Shown piece by piece: positions 18,201 through 23,722 of a DNA stretch of 48,467 bases. Where the stretch lies: positions 1-48,467 of the IMG/VR virus record IMGVR_UViG_3300047548_000610. The stretch is one strand, 5' to 3'. Made by a program: the position numbers and the translations under genes. The stretch's first letter is position 1. Each line of letters starts with the position of its first letter. The DNA is from a virus. A model generated the notes under the pieces. The model was given only the letters and a program-made list of their open reading frames with translations. It had not been told where the DNA came from and did not search any database.

Positions 18201-19833
18201 CAAATAAATCAAACAGTGGCGCTTGATTTAGTGACTCATGTTGCTGAGCAAGGACCCAAACATCACCGTTATACCACCAGCTTTTTCCCGAGTAATTCAC
18301 ACCATAATTGACTGCTAGAGAATACCCGATTTCCGGTGAAAAATCCGGAGCCTCGACTAAATCTATTTGATATCTATTGTCGATGATCCGATAGTTAACT
18401 TCATAAATTTTTCCGCGAACTGCGGGGTCAATATCTGCGTTAAAAATTACCCGATGTCCTTGCTCAAGCTTAATACCGTCAATGTGATATATCGCAGATC
18501 CCTCAACTATAGAAAACGCATCAGCAGTGTCATTGTCTATCAAATCTACATTTCGAACACCAGTTGTCCCAAAATTAAACAGTTTTAAATCGGCTTTAAA
18601 CTCAATAATAGGCCTAGTTGCTCTGCTACTAGTTGGCAATTGAGGAACTTGCCCTGTGGCCAAAGCGCTGGCGGTGATGACATCAGCATGAAACCATCTA
18701 TTGTATCTAGTCCAAGGATTTAAGTCTTTGCTTGCTCGATTAATTGTCAAATATTCAGGATTAATAGGGACAGTCTTAAAAGTATCAAACGGATATTTGT
18801 CAAACGTCTCAGCATCAAAGTTATCTTCTAGTGTGCTAGAAAATATTTTAGATCCAGTAAGGAGTGAGTAATCAATAAGTTTTATCTCGTGTCCAACACC
18901 CTCGACGATAAATTCCCGATCACTGTATTCTTCAGGTATAACCTTCCCGGCGAATCGAATTTTCATACCGTTTGACAGTGTGACGCCATTTCCAGAAGTA
19001 AATGACTTTTTGCCGAGGACGTCTAATTCAACATTGATAGACGAATCTTCAAAAGGATCCTTTATAACAATCTGACCTTGAGTGTAATTTACAAGGTCTG
19101 ACGTATAATATAGTATTGACGGTGTGTTTTCATCTACTGTGATATAAAGTGTGCCGTCAGTAAGTCCGTTTCCACTCACATTAAAATTATAAACGTCAGC
19201 ATACCCTAGAGATGGTGCTGTCTTAATGTAAAACGGATATTTCGACTTTATTTCAAATCTGTAGGTGTTGCCTCTGAATAGTGTAATTTGTGGATCTTCT
19301 GTCAAACCATCGGGTGTAAAAACCCATGCTGAGTTAATACTGTTATCAGTGACAGTGTATGTACTAACTGTACCGAAATTAAGTCCTGCGATATCTACTG
19401 TGATTGGGCCTGTTGGTAACCAATAATACTGCTGATAATTAACTAACTTGTCAAAATCAATATGGGGATTGTATGAATGGATTTCAGGCTTAAACAACCT
19501 ATCAAAATTGTTAACAATTCCACCTTCGGTTGCCAACTCGTTGGCCAAATCATCAATTGCTTTAACTTGCTCGATATTCCCGGACTCATCTTTAATAACA
19601 AGCGCAGGCTCTAATTGATAATCCCTTCTCAGCGGCGATGTCTCTGTGATGTAATCATCAGTTTCCGATTTATACGTCGGAGTATTTTTAGTCCCGATGA
19701 ATCCGTCAATTCTTTCAAGTTTTGGTGGCTGAATTAACTGATCAATTGTGCTAGCCAAGAATTTAGAGTTTTTTTCAGTTCTAAAAAATTCAGGTAAAAG
19801 ATTGACAGATTTAATTGGCTTATTTGACATCAT
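6241..19833 (-). CDS. Giant baseplate wedge/tail fibre protein with seven FG-GAP repeats
   Basis: A single 4530-aa open frame with no internal stop. The N-terminus (KSVNLLPEFFRTEKNSKFL, QLEPALVIKD, DKLVNYQQYYWLP) resembles the large structural protein that follows gp6 in cyanophage-like T4 phages, where T4 has gp7. Recognisable internal parts: about residues 2095-2610, seven FG-GAP-like repeats (KFGSKV, EFGSAI, RFGASV, QWGYSL, RFGDAV, KFGTSI, DYGRSI, each followed by a V/A-G/S-x-P strand), suggesting an integrin-like beta-propeller; about 3005-3060 and 3370-3430, paired GxGYxxPP modules; and scattered VYVNGxxL..DY strands towards the C-terminus. It overlaps the gp6 stop by one base (TAATG), so it is translationally coupled. 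Assigned as a wedge protein extended by fibre-like modules. Positional equivalence to gp7 is inferred, not shown by clear homology. Confidence 0.7.
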   Translation of the reverse strand: MMSNKPIKSVNLLPEFFRTEKNSKFLASTIDQLIQPPKLERIDGFIGTKNTPTYKSETDDYITETSPLRRDYQLEPALVIKDESGNIEQVKAIDDLANELATEGGIVNNFDRLFKPEIHSYNPHIDFDKLVNYQQYYWLPTGPITVDIAGLNFGTVSTYTVTDNSINSAWVFTPDGLTEDPQITLFRGNTYRFEIKSKYPFYIKTAPSLGYADVYNFNVSGNGLTDGTLYITVDENTPSILYYTSDLVNYTQGQIVIKDPFEDSSINVELDVLGKKSFTSGNGVTLSNGMKIRFAGKVIPEEYSDREFIVEGVGHEIKLIDYSLLTGSKIFSSTLEDNFDAETFDKYPFDTFKTVPINPEYLTINRASKDLNPWTRYNRWFHADVITASALATGQVPQLPTSSRATRPIIEFKADLKLFNFGTTGVRNVDLIDNDTADAFSIVEGSAIYHIDGIKLEQGHRVIFNADIDPAVRGKIYEVNYRIIDNRYQIDLVEAPDFSPEIGYSLAVNYGVNYSGKSWWYNGDVWVLAQQHESLNQAPLFDLFDKDGISYSSGSVYNSNFSGNKIFSYADGTVYDSVLGFSIKYKTTAKTGVGSWMFANNLTSDTFSIFENNKVTTVSAAKAFCKYSYSTGDVLKNAWDVAVNYDIPVLQFTVSTATSIIEITSLSQPIDSDTSFTVFVNNVQIDSSKWQLVSEVNRSYIQFNYTLDRLSNVLIKARTKTQTTNSGWYETPVSLTNNPLNGSVSEFTLTELTDHFKTMAEVDIEFYGNAVGSNNSRDLPFVGKTGSRLISNANPIAFAAFFLGIKEHNAVDAITKSADQYNQFKLAFLKKIAEFEIAGDPKSAVDIALSELNSDKDLNSPWYDSDMIAYGNDKEARSWIVTDSRNISYPIKSEFNTSALSTRSVLVYLNDIQLTHGVDYQFNSVDSFVEFLKPLVPGDRIVVDDYYDTSGSYVPATPSKLGLYPKFEPQIIIDNTYAAGPTKVIQGHDGSLMVAYNDYRDNVVLEFEKRIFNNIKAAYRPELLDAISFFPGAFRETEYSVTEVNKILQKDFMKWAGFYGVDAFTNSTFDYSSSLTWNCSDSTVVATGSKVRGNWRSIFKHLYDTERPGTHPWEMLGFSNKPSWWESEYGIAPYTSGNDLLWEDLSKGIIRQGHRAGVDIKYVREGLLSCLPVDEFGNNVSIDTLVTAISPADIYKDWQFGDFGPAETAWRRSSYWPFAVQRLLAVAKPSTYASMMYDTSDVIVNPVGQKVSNTSELFLNLNSVKVSGYNGALTSGYSVYVSEIGKQRSSNYLKTLAEDLAYSNFSLFYKVGGFVSKDKLQIIIDAIEPNSTSPGALLPQEDYELILNVSNPVKTVTISGIVIQKTSGKFVLKGYDQFSPYFNVLMPIRNTNTPAITIGGISEPYVNWSEGSAGSNNGLTAADTTTAQSAIAGNFYSAGQIVSYRNKFYRVKVSHQAGSSFNPSLYQILQSLPVNGGATVQVAASFENTTTHVPYGTTFERLQDVFDVIVGYGKWLETQGFVFDQYSADLDTIVDWNLSSREFLYWTTQNWADNSVITLSPFADNVKFSLPNSVVDNIFDSFYEYRVLKADGLPISKNNLTISRNDGVCVINTINTVEGIYFAELNSVQKEHAMVFNNKTVFNDTIYEIETGYRQRRMKLSGFRTAEWNGDYFSPGFVYDTALIDSWKEYTDYKYGDIVKFTGKYYSAIRNITGAAKFSDQVNSWTLVGKKPVADLIPNFDYKINQFEDFYSLDIDNFDASQQKMAQHLIGYTPRVYLNNVFSNPIAQYKFYQGYIREKGTKNAITKLAKASIFNLQGEVSYTEDWAFRQGQYGSYSSYQEIELPLIEGSFVENPQIINIVDQKPNEPVDLINYITKGELLITPEDYDVSKTFKTTSTNNFVLNSAGYVSFEDITATAYNENSLLDIASTSDIAEGDVFWLGFKQNGDWDILRYELNNSRVAGVYVSNPGSDITFVTDLHHGLSVGDIISINQFSDQVNGVYRVTSVPKLNQFTVPSDLTYITNEELLSPGLLYEFSSARIEDHSKFPSDLKMLRAPTGSKFWVDNQENGSYKWQVLEKTQSFNTYTSVSSTTGGVSQKFGSKVYKNSDSTIILVGSPEFLGSYDNGRVYVFNDIGFESERVFNYSINTENIDYYNSDISEFGSAICYSSNEFSDSGYGLIVAGAPAAGNIRQASTVGLKVSKEYNSVVNSTESGLIKISSVNPILIGDVPQFIISSPNSVDYQRFGASVDLKGDTLLVGAPGTLTTGTGAVYEYQLTSPATTTYVQSTALSGNNLIYLRSTEGVEQGMRVWIKDLFEDIIQGPTVVSIGSNELGDYIKISTNLAQDINQNSKVQFYDISNLKAYTGISTSTTGLMVSYVAPLTTSTLSTGSQWGYSLSKSVDASYVAISAPGSNQVSIFSGSNYSFLQNVEVPSFVESGDRFGDAVKLSNDGTVLLVTVPQVKNINQSTGAVIVYINTGTAFAYDSTIYNPIPGSKFKFGTSISIDDDSSSIAISAVGSITTEMTVDNNSTTFDAKSTKFYSTVDNCGTVYIFKKLSDSSRYVLCEEVFPIDSIDELSGSDYGRSIVIANDTVVVAAPTQSSGKVYQFTKTDPSISSLNVYKKYDEFVDTDVIQKVMLIDVDTEQVIDYLDLFDPIKGKIPGIADQEIRYKTSFDPALYSIGTASTNNDVTSNWLDDHVGELWWDLSTVKYVWYEQGSLSYRKNNWGTLFPGATIDVYEWVSSQYLPSEWSAIADTPSGLTEGISGQPKFVDNSTISVKQVYNSLTNSFTNRYYYWVKNKVTVPTSKNRRISSYQVSSIISNPTSYGLKIASLISKDAMILSNVGDLLVGDSINLNIAFDEFKGSIPKHTEWALIQEGSDSSMPTAMLEKKLIDSLLGHDSLGNPVPDPSLSERTRYGISIRPRQTLFKDRKAALRNLVEFVNSVLLENQITGNYSFENLLKEETVPVLASGEYDEIVEDNELLTLVDVRYIKTAKISCSVDNGKVVRVSIDDPGLGYKTPPKVTVMTGSAEIKLEIDGSGSVTSAQIIDPGHGYDIPPDLEIRPFTVIVLSDSISNGKWAKFIRDTEISEWVRVSTQTYNTRLYWDYVDWQSQDFNKFVDYTETVDYVYQLDTLIDIVENQYVKVKNVGDGRYVVLRKTNTDTGTFGKGYDLVYSQNGTIQIQDRIWNTVGNNLGFDSNNNYDQTLYDQTPDIELSYILKALKSDIFVNELKINWNLLFFKAVRYALSEQKILDWAFKTSFISVTNYAGSLDQRPVYKLQDSAYYEDYIKEVKPYHTQIRSFSTNYDILEPSNTFTTDFDFPPYFNTQTLKIDAAELSDSVIEQHPWKSWSDNYLYKVGSVGIGDVGEGYKYPPTVIFNTADGDTGGGASAKAYVTSGKVTYIEILNPGANYRVAPTIVLDGGGYTKQARAYAQLVNGKVRTNKVGIKFDRVSSSPEIDEHNVVDRFLCDGSTSEYVLSWLADANKLNITVLLDGDLVLGSEYKLVFYDQVYNGYHKKYSKIVFVNQVPEADHLLEVRYDKNIELYNAAERITKFYKPTAGMPGNDLAQVMDGIDFPGTVIEGLTFDYNAKWGYDYSSYGKFSWADSISSYKTASVLNYDPIHKFFEVNSVDITVGMLVNALSDEPIFADESVFVSKVEIQVNTSKLYFSSDIINQVVGGLVIEFWKYDENSAILDTSINGGTFIDAFGVDPARTIVDGSGFISQDIAQTTEELVPGFVADSIGINVYTRNSRGAPIVFSGSADVSSYSTTTVQLMFVPPNKDSIFVTYNNRIFIESTSTTFSTLTNSSLYYIDWVANTLTISPQSSNGILGYNIVGIGGGRSTLEAGVIDRDFAVSEIGTTEAQVYSLSSADTVKSAYVTVNGSSITSQYSTSTPYYVLGASSDLNRRASVHVYNLTTTTANAVQAWFFGTENKYYNEFKEQTFTVTSPSSVFALEQPPGMLEPAAVNMIVELNDGSGFRKLAPPTVVYYKYDASTEIFAVEPPNLPVSNAGVDYIRVYVNGKLKKVDLEYNVTIAKDFVQFNPNILFPGDAIAVLSVRNEEASTITFDVVDGDLVLNKPVENSIIRATSFTNHDDMMVTVEKFAGRPSRRFTLTKSVLNDNYVWVDVNGIPLVNKIDYKILEDSRTIEIGDRYNILSTDLVTITVITSDKLASTVLGYRVFNDVFERTSFKRLSKGNSTVLSAPLTADDIEIHVVDAAVLTPPTLDKKIPGVVVINGERIEFFSVVDNTLTQLRRSTLGTGLAPYLEVGTPVIDQGSYQTIPYAENQYKQIIYTTNTNSYVISTVTTTVVNPLNSNSDSVSDGIKLQSDFDTLVSGSGQEVITRYSDQVQVYYGGRLLRKDGYYLHDISLAYDSQEADIVGSVAAVQDLPSTNILGESYLVTATNEVWVYENSKSENSVLGYLYNGMKYVEPEFSISVTTNQQLLELNIENGVQENIKLVIVKREFNRTNLWNDQVSPTQTESIMDSTTSVAKFLQARPAELPNRENQGLLTSAGLALTDSNGTPL

Positions 19834-22800
19834 TAATTCCCACTGTTAAATGCGCTATTTGTTAAATTTAGTTGAGTCGCTGTTATGGCATCGATAATAC
19901 TTATGTCGTTAACAGTTGCTCCACTTATGAAAATTTCGTTACTTAAACATGAAATTTCATATAAGTTTCCAAACGAACTGACTTTTGGAACAATAACAAA
20001 ATTAATTATATTTGGAGTAAGTGCGTTCATAACATACGCCGACAATTCGCTGAATCTAAACGATTGTCCAAAATCCCAATTCTCTAAAGAAAAGAACTCG
20101 TTTATGGCCGTGAGTATATTAGATTTAAGTTCGTTATCGCTTATTGGAATATTTGGATTTCTGACTGCTTTAAATGTTGCTTGAAGACTAGGTGTTGCTT
20201 TGCTACCAAATAAAACTTTGTATCTAACCGGTTGAAATACGATCTCATCACTGATTGTTTTTATAGGTTCAAGCTGTGCCGAGTAATTTTGTTCTAAGCT
20301 TTGGCTTGTCGGAGCAAGGGGTTCAGATCCTGTACCAGATGTTAGCCAAGCTCGATACTCGGCATCGTAGGCCAATGTTAACAAATAAACGTCAACTAGA
20401 TTGCTCTTACTAGGATCGATGCGGCGATCTTCACCGCTGTTGTGCTGATACTGAAATTTTAAATCAGTTCTACCTGGATATGCGTAATATTTCGACTCAT
20501 ATGTGAATACTGGAGACCCCGCGGTTGTTGAATACCTCTTTACTACGTTCTCTGTTTCATCATAGAAGTAAACCAATTGTCCTTCTTCAAAATATGCCAT
20601 ATCATTATCCACAAGTTGTTGTGCAACTGATTCAGTTGGAAAGGAAATAATCGTAGAAGTTGTTATTTGATAGCGTAGTCCGTCATCTAAAGTTTCAAAA
20701 TATACAAATTTATCCAAGTATCCGGCATTTTTAACATCAATGCCAGCTGTGGCTGTAGATAACGGTTGTACAATATTTCCAAAAGTGTCAGGGTCAGTAA
20801 CTTGACCAGAACTATTGAAATCATAAAAACTAACTAACACCTTTTTAGGTTCGATATATCCATCAGATTCTGTAATTGGTCCATCAATTTGCCAAACATA
20901 GTCTTTCTCAAGACTGACTGCTGTAGAAGTTGAAGATTTATTGATAGATAACACTGTAATTTTATCCTTTATTACAGTATCATTTGTAAAATCGTAATTA
21001 ATATTGTTTGTATCTACGAAAAACCCAGTCTGGTTTTGACTCTCAAAAACGTAATTAGTCAATCGATACCGAACTTTGTAGTTTTTGCCAGTCCAAGTAA
21101 ATGCCACGAGCCAACTAGAATCTTTACTAGAGTTAGTTTTATCCCCCTGGAAGTCTAAACTAAACGGTGAAGTTAAGTTTAAATTTGTATCTAATACAAT
21201 AGCCCATGATCTGGTACTGTCGTTTATAGTTAAACCAAAATTTCGTTGATTTAAGCATAAGTTAACTAACTCAGATTCGAACGCATTAGTTAAATTACTC
21301 ACATATTTGGGTATGATTTCGACCAGTGTAGAACCTTCTGGAACAATATCACTAAAAATAACTGGGCCGGTACCATCATCTAATGTGCCTTGCCCAGAGT
21401 TGGTACCATCTCCGAAGACCGCAACTACCGTAGTCCACATTACTGTATTAGTGTTGCCAAAACTATTATTGAATTTAACCAATGAACCAGGAGCTAGATA
21501 CTTTAAATTGTCAGTTGTAAAAATACCAAGACTTAGTGGCTGGTCTGTGCTAGGATCGTAAAAATAACCTCTAGACTGTCCCGACACTTTGTTTACCAAT
21601 TTCCATTTAGCAACAAAATCACTAACAGTTATTCTAGAAAATTTATCGAAATAGAACGATCTCAAAGACTCGGAAGAAATTATTGGAGCCAGTTGTTGCT
21701 TTATTACCGCATACACTTCATTTCTGTTAACAAAATCAAACGTAAAGTTCTGTTCATTAGTGTTCTTATACACAATCCCGTCTGACGCAAAGATATCAGT
21801 TCGACTATATTTGCCAGTAGCGTCCGATAGCTCGAAATACTTACTGATACCACTTGTTGATCGGTTAACACTCTTGACTTTTAGTATATCACTTCCCAAA
21901 GTCAAAGGAGCAATATTGTAATCTTCAGCAGTTACCATCCGATTCTGTAGATAGTATGCTTGCGGGGCTTTGCTCTGTATACTAGCATTAGATTCCGGAC
22001 CTGCGCTATTATTAACAGTATACTGAAGGGATAGCGTAATTGATAGAGTATTCGTCTGCCCTGTCCTATTTGTATAGGGTATCTCAACAACAACACCACT
22101 AAGTTGATCTGGCTTAATGCTATAACTTAAGCCGTTACTTTGTCGATACAATAATTTAAATTGTCCTTTAGGTAGATTACCGAAAGATCCGTCAGCGAAA
22201 TTCAAATCTATTTGATCTCTGTCGCGAGATGTTACACTGTAGAAGTTTCTCTCGTTTTTATCCAAACTATTATAAATGATGTTGTTGCCGGTTACACTTG
22301 GCACCTTTTTCCAAAGAATATCATACTCACCGTTGCTATCGAGTTGCCACAACCACACGTCTGAATCGTTAATACCGGCAGTGTTAACCCCAACAATCTC
22401 ATTAGGTACTGGATTATCTATAGAAAAACTAGCAACCCCCAAAGTCCCTTGTCTAAAATGACAGAAGAATCCCGTATTTGCGCTGCCAGAACCTTGATTA
22501 TCGTTTTTATAGATCAAGCTAAATGAATTAGCCGGTCTAGGTGCTTCCTCGTAAATAGATTTTCCGCCATCGAAGCCGCAAGATGTGATTTCAAAATTCA
22601 TAGCAGTGCCATTTATACTTTTTAAAAAGCTGTACACTGGGACATCTGTATTAGCACTGTTTAATCGATATTGTTCTGTTTGTATACCGTCAACAACTGC
22701 TCGGGCATACGGCTTACCAAACATAATTGTTTGATTCATTGCCGAGTTAATAATTGTTACAAACTGTTGAAACCAATTAGAGTTTGTAGGGTCATTCCAT

Positions 22801-23225
22801 CCGATTACAGTATTCGATAAGTTTGTACCGTTAGAGTCATACACGTTATCAGTCGTAGATACCGCAGTAATCTTCAAAAAGCCAGTCGCCGGGACGTTTC
22901 TTTTTGGAACATAGCTAACTAGCTGAGCCAATCTCAATATGCTGTCTCGACGTTGCGCTGTTTCTAAAAAGTTTTCTCGAGCATTTAAATCTATTCTAAA
23001 ACTTAAATTTTGACCTAGATACGCAATCAAATCAATTAGGGCAATATATTCACTAGAATCAATGAAGTCGTTGAAGTCTTCAGGATAATTTTCCCGAAGA
23101 TAGGTAATCATGGTTCGCCTAATCGTCTCAAAGTCGTAGCTCTTAAAGTCGGCATTACGAAACCCTTGGTAAATCTTTTTCCAGTCCTCAGCGACTAGCA
23201 GCTTTGAGTTTGTTGATGGTATCAT
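19833..23225 (-). CDS. 6: Baseplate wedge subunit gp6
   Basis: Homolog of T4 gp6, the baseplate J-type wedge protein that forms the ring around the hub. At 1130 aa it is much longer than T4 gp6 (about 660). The diagnostic N-terminus is present: LVAEDWKKIYQGFRNADFKS, RRTMITYLRENYPEDFNDF, EYIALIDLIAYLGQNLSFRI, DLNARENFLETAQRRDSILR. The C-terminal part (NELKSNILTAINEFFSLENW, RFSELSAYVMN) matches the typical end of J-like proteins. The extra length lies mainly in the middle, which is beta-rich. It lies directly downstream of gp25, as in T4. An AATAAATA late motif lies about 20 nt upstream of the ATG. Confidence 0.9.
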   Translation of the reverse strand: MIPSTNSKLLVAEDWKKIYQGFRNADFKSYDFETIRRTMITYLRENYPEDFNDFIDSSEYIALIDLIAYLGQNLSFRIDLNARENFLETAQRRDSILRLAQLVSYVPKRNVPATGFLKITAVSTTDNVYDSNGTNLSNTVIGWNDPTNSNWFQQFVTIINSAMNQTIMFGKPYARAVVDGIQTEQYRLNSANTDVPVYSFLKSINGTAMNFEITSCGFDGGKSIYEEAPRPANSFSLIYKNDNQGSGSANTGFFCHFRQGTLGVASFSIDNPVPNEIVGVNTAGINDSDVWLWQLDSNGEYDILWKKVPSVTGNNIIYNSLDKNERNFYSVTSRDRDQIDLNFADGSFGNLPKGQFKLLYRQSNGLSYSIKPDQLSGVVVEIPYTNRTGQTNTLSITLSLQYTVNNSAGPESNASIQSKAPQAYYLQNRMVTAEDYNIAPLTLGSDILKVKSVNRSTSGISKYFELSDATGKYSRTDIFASDGIVYKNTNEQNFTFDFVNRNEVYAVIKQQLAPIISSESLRSFYFDKFSRITVSDFVAKWKLVNKVSGQSRGYFYDPSTDQPLSLGIFTTDNLKYLAPGSLVKFNNSFGNTNTVMWTTVVAVFGDGTNSGQGTLDDGTGPVIFSDIVPEGSTLVEIIPKYVSNLTNAFESELVNLCLNQRNFGLTINDSTRSWAIVLDTNLNLTSPFSLDFQGDKTNSSKDSSWLVAFTWTGKNYKVRYRLTNYVFESQNQTGFFVDTNNINYDFTNDTVIKDKITVLSINKSSTSTAVSLEKDYVWQIDGPITESDGYIEPKKVLVSFYDFNSSGQVTDPDTFGNIVQPLSTATAGIDVKNAGYLDKFVYFETLDDGLRYQITTSTIISFPTESVAQQLVDNDMAYFEEGQLVYFYDETENVVKRYSTTAGSPVFTYESKYYAYPGRTDLKFQYQHNSGEDRRIDPSKSNLVDVYLLTLAYDAEYRAWLTSGTGSEPLAPTSQSLEQNYSAQLEPIKTISDEIVFQPVRYKVLFGSKATPSLQATFKAVRNPNIPISDNELKSNILTAINEFFSLENWDFGQSFRFSELSAYVMNALTPNIINFVIVPKVSSFGNLYEISCLSNEIFISGATVNDISIIDAITATQLNLTNSAFNSGN

Positions 23226-23243
23226 AATTTTTCTACTGTACCG

Positions 23244-23251
23244 TATTTATT
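23244..23251 (-). promoter_or_regulatory. Late promoter-like AATAAATA upstream of gene 6
   Basis: The minus-strand sequence AATAAATA followed by CGG differs from TATAAATA at the first base. A start about 6 nt downstream would give a leader of roughly 13 nt before the gp6 ATG at 23225. It falls in the 46-nt gap between gp25 and gp6. Confidence 0.45.
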
Positions 23252-23271
23252 TAACGCATAAAGTGGGCAGT

Positions 23272-23709
23272 TTATTCAGAGACTAGACCAAGTTTTTGAT
23301 CAAAAGTGAGAATCATATTAGACGACTGGTCTGTGCCATTTAACATAAGAGTGAGCTCTAAAATGTATCCAGACTCAAACTCAGTAACTTGAATTTGCGT
23401 AGGGGAAACTCTAGGGTCATAGTTACAAATTTCAGTAACATCTTGCGTCAGTAATTCCCTGACTTCATCAGTTAACGGCTCCATCAAGAGTTCCCATATA
23501 ATACTCCCAAAGTCAGGGTTCATGACCCTTTCACCCTTACGTGTATTGAAATGATTAATAATATCTTGTTTTATGATATCAAAATCATACAGTTTTGTGT
23601 TAGTCTGTGTCACATCGACTGAACTAAAACCTTTGTAAAACTGGCTTTGTTTTACAGGAGTTTGTAATACAGAGGTTTCATTGTTGATTTCTAAATTCTT
23701 ATACGGCAT
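23272..23709 (-). CDS. 25: Baseplate wedge subunit gp25
   Basis: Homolog of T4 gp25, the small wedge protein that binds the gp6 core and helps sheath assembly start. Length of 145 aa is close to T4's 132. The hallmark of the gp25/GPW family is seen: FNTRKGERVMNPDFGSIIWE followed by LLMEPLTDEVRELLTQDV. The C-terminal strand pair (QIQVTEFESGYILELTLMLNG) is also typical. It lies between gp5 and gp6. The start codon at 23709 is 5 nt after a CATAAATA motif, and there is no evident Shine-Dalgarno. CTGGT/ACCAG flanking that motif could fold into a 5-bp hairpin directly before the start. Confidence 0.92.
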   Translation of the reverse strand: MPYKNLEINNETSVLQTPVKQSQFYKGFSSVDVTQTNTKLYDFDIIKQDIINHFNTRKGERVMNPDFGSIIWELLMEPLTDEVRELLTQDVTEICNYDPRVSPTQIQVTEFESGYILELTLMLNGTDQSSNMILTFDQKLGLVSE

Positions 23710-23714
23710 ACTGG

Positions 23715-23722
23715 TATTTATG
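23715..23722 (-). promoter_or_regulatory. Late promoter CATAAATA directly before gene 25
   Basis: The minus strand reads CATAAATA, then CCAGT, then ATG, matching seven of eight bases of the T4 late consensus. It lies inside a CTGGT/ACCAG inverted repeat. The expected start point coincides with the A of the gp25 start codon. Confidence 0.55.
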
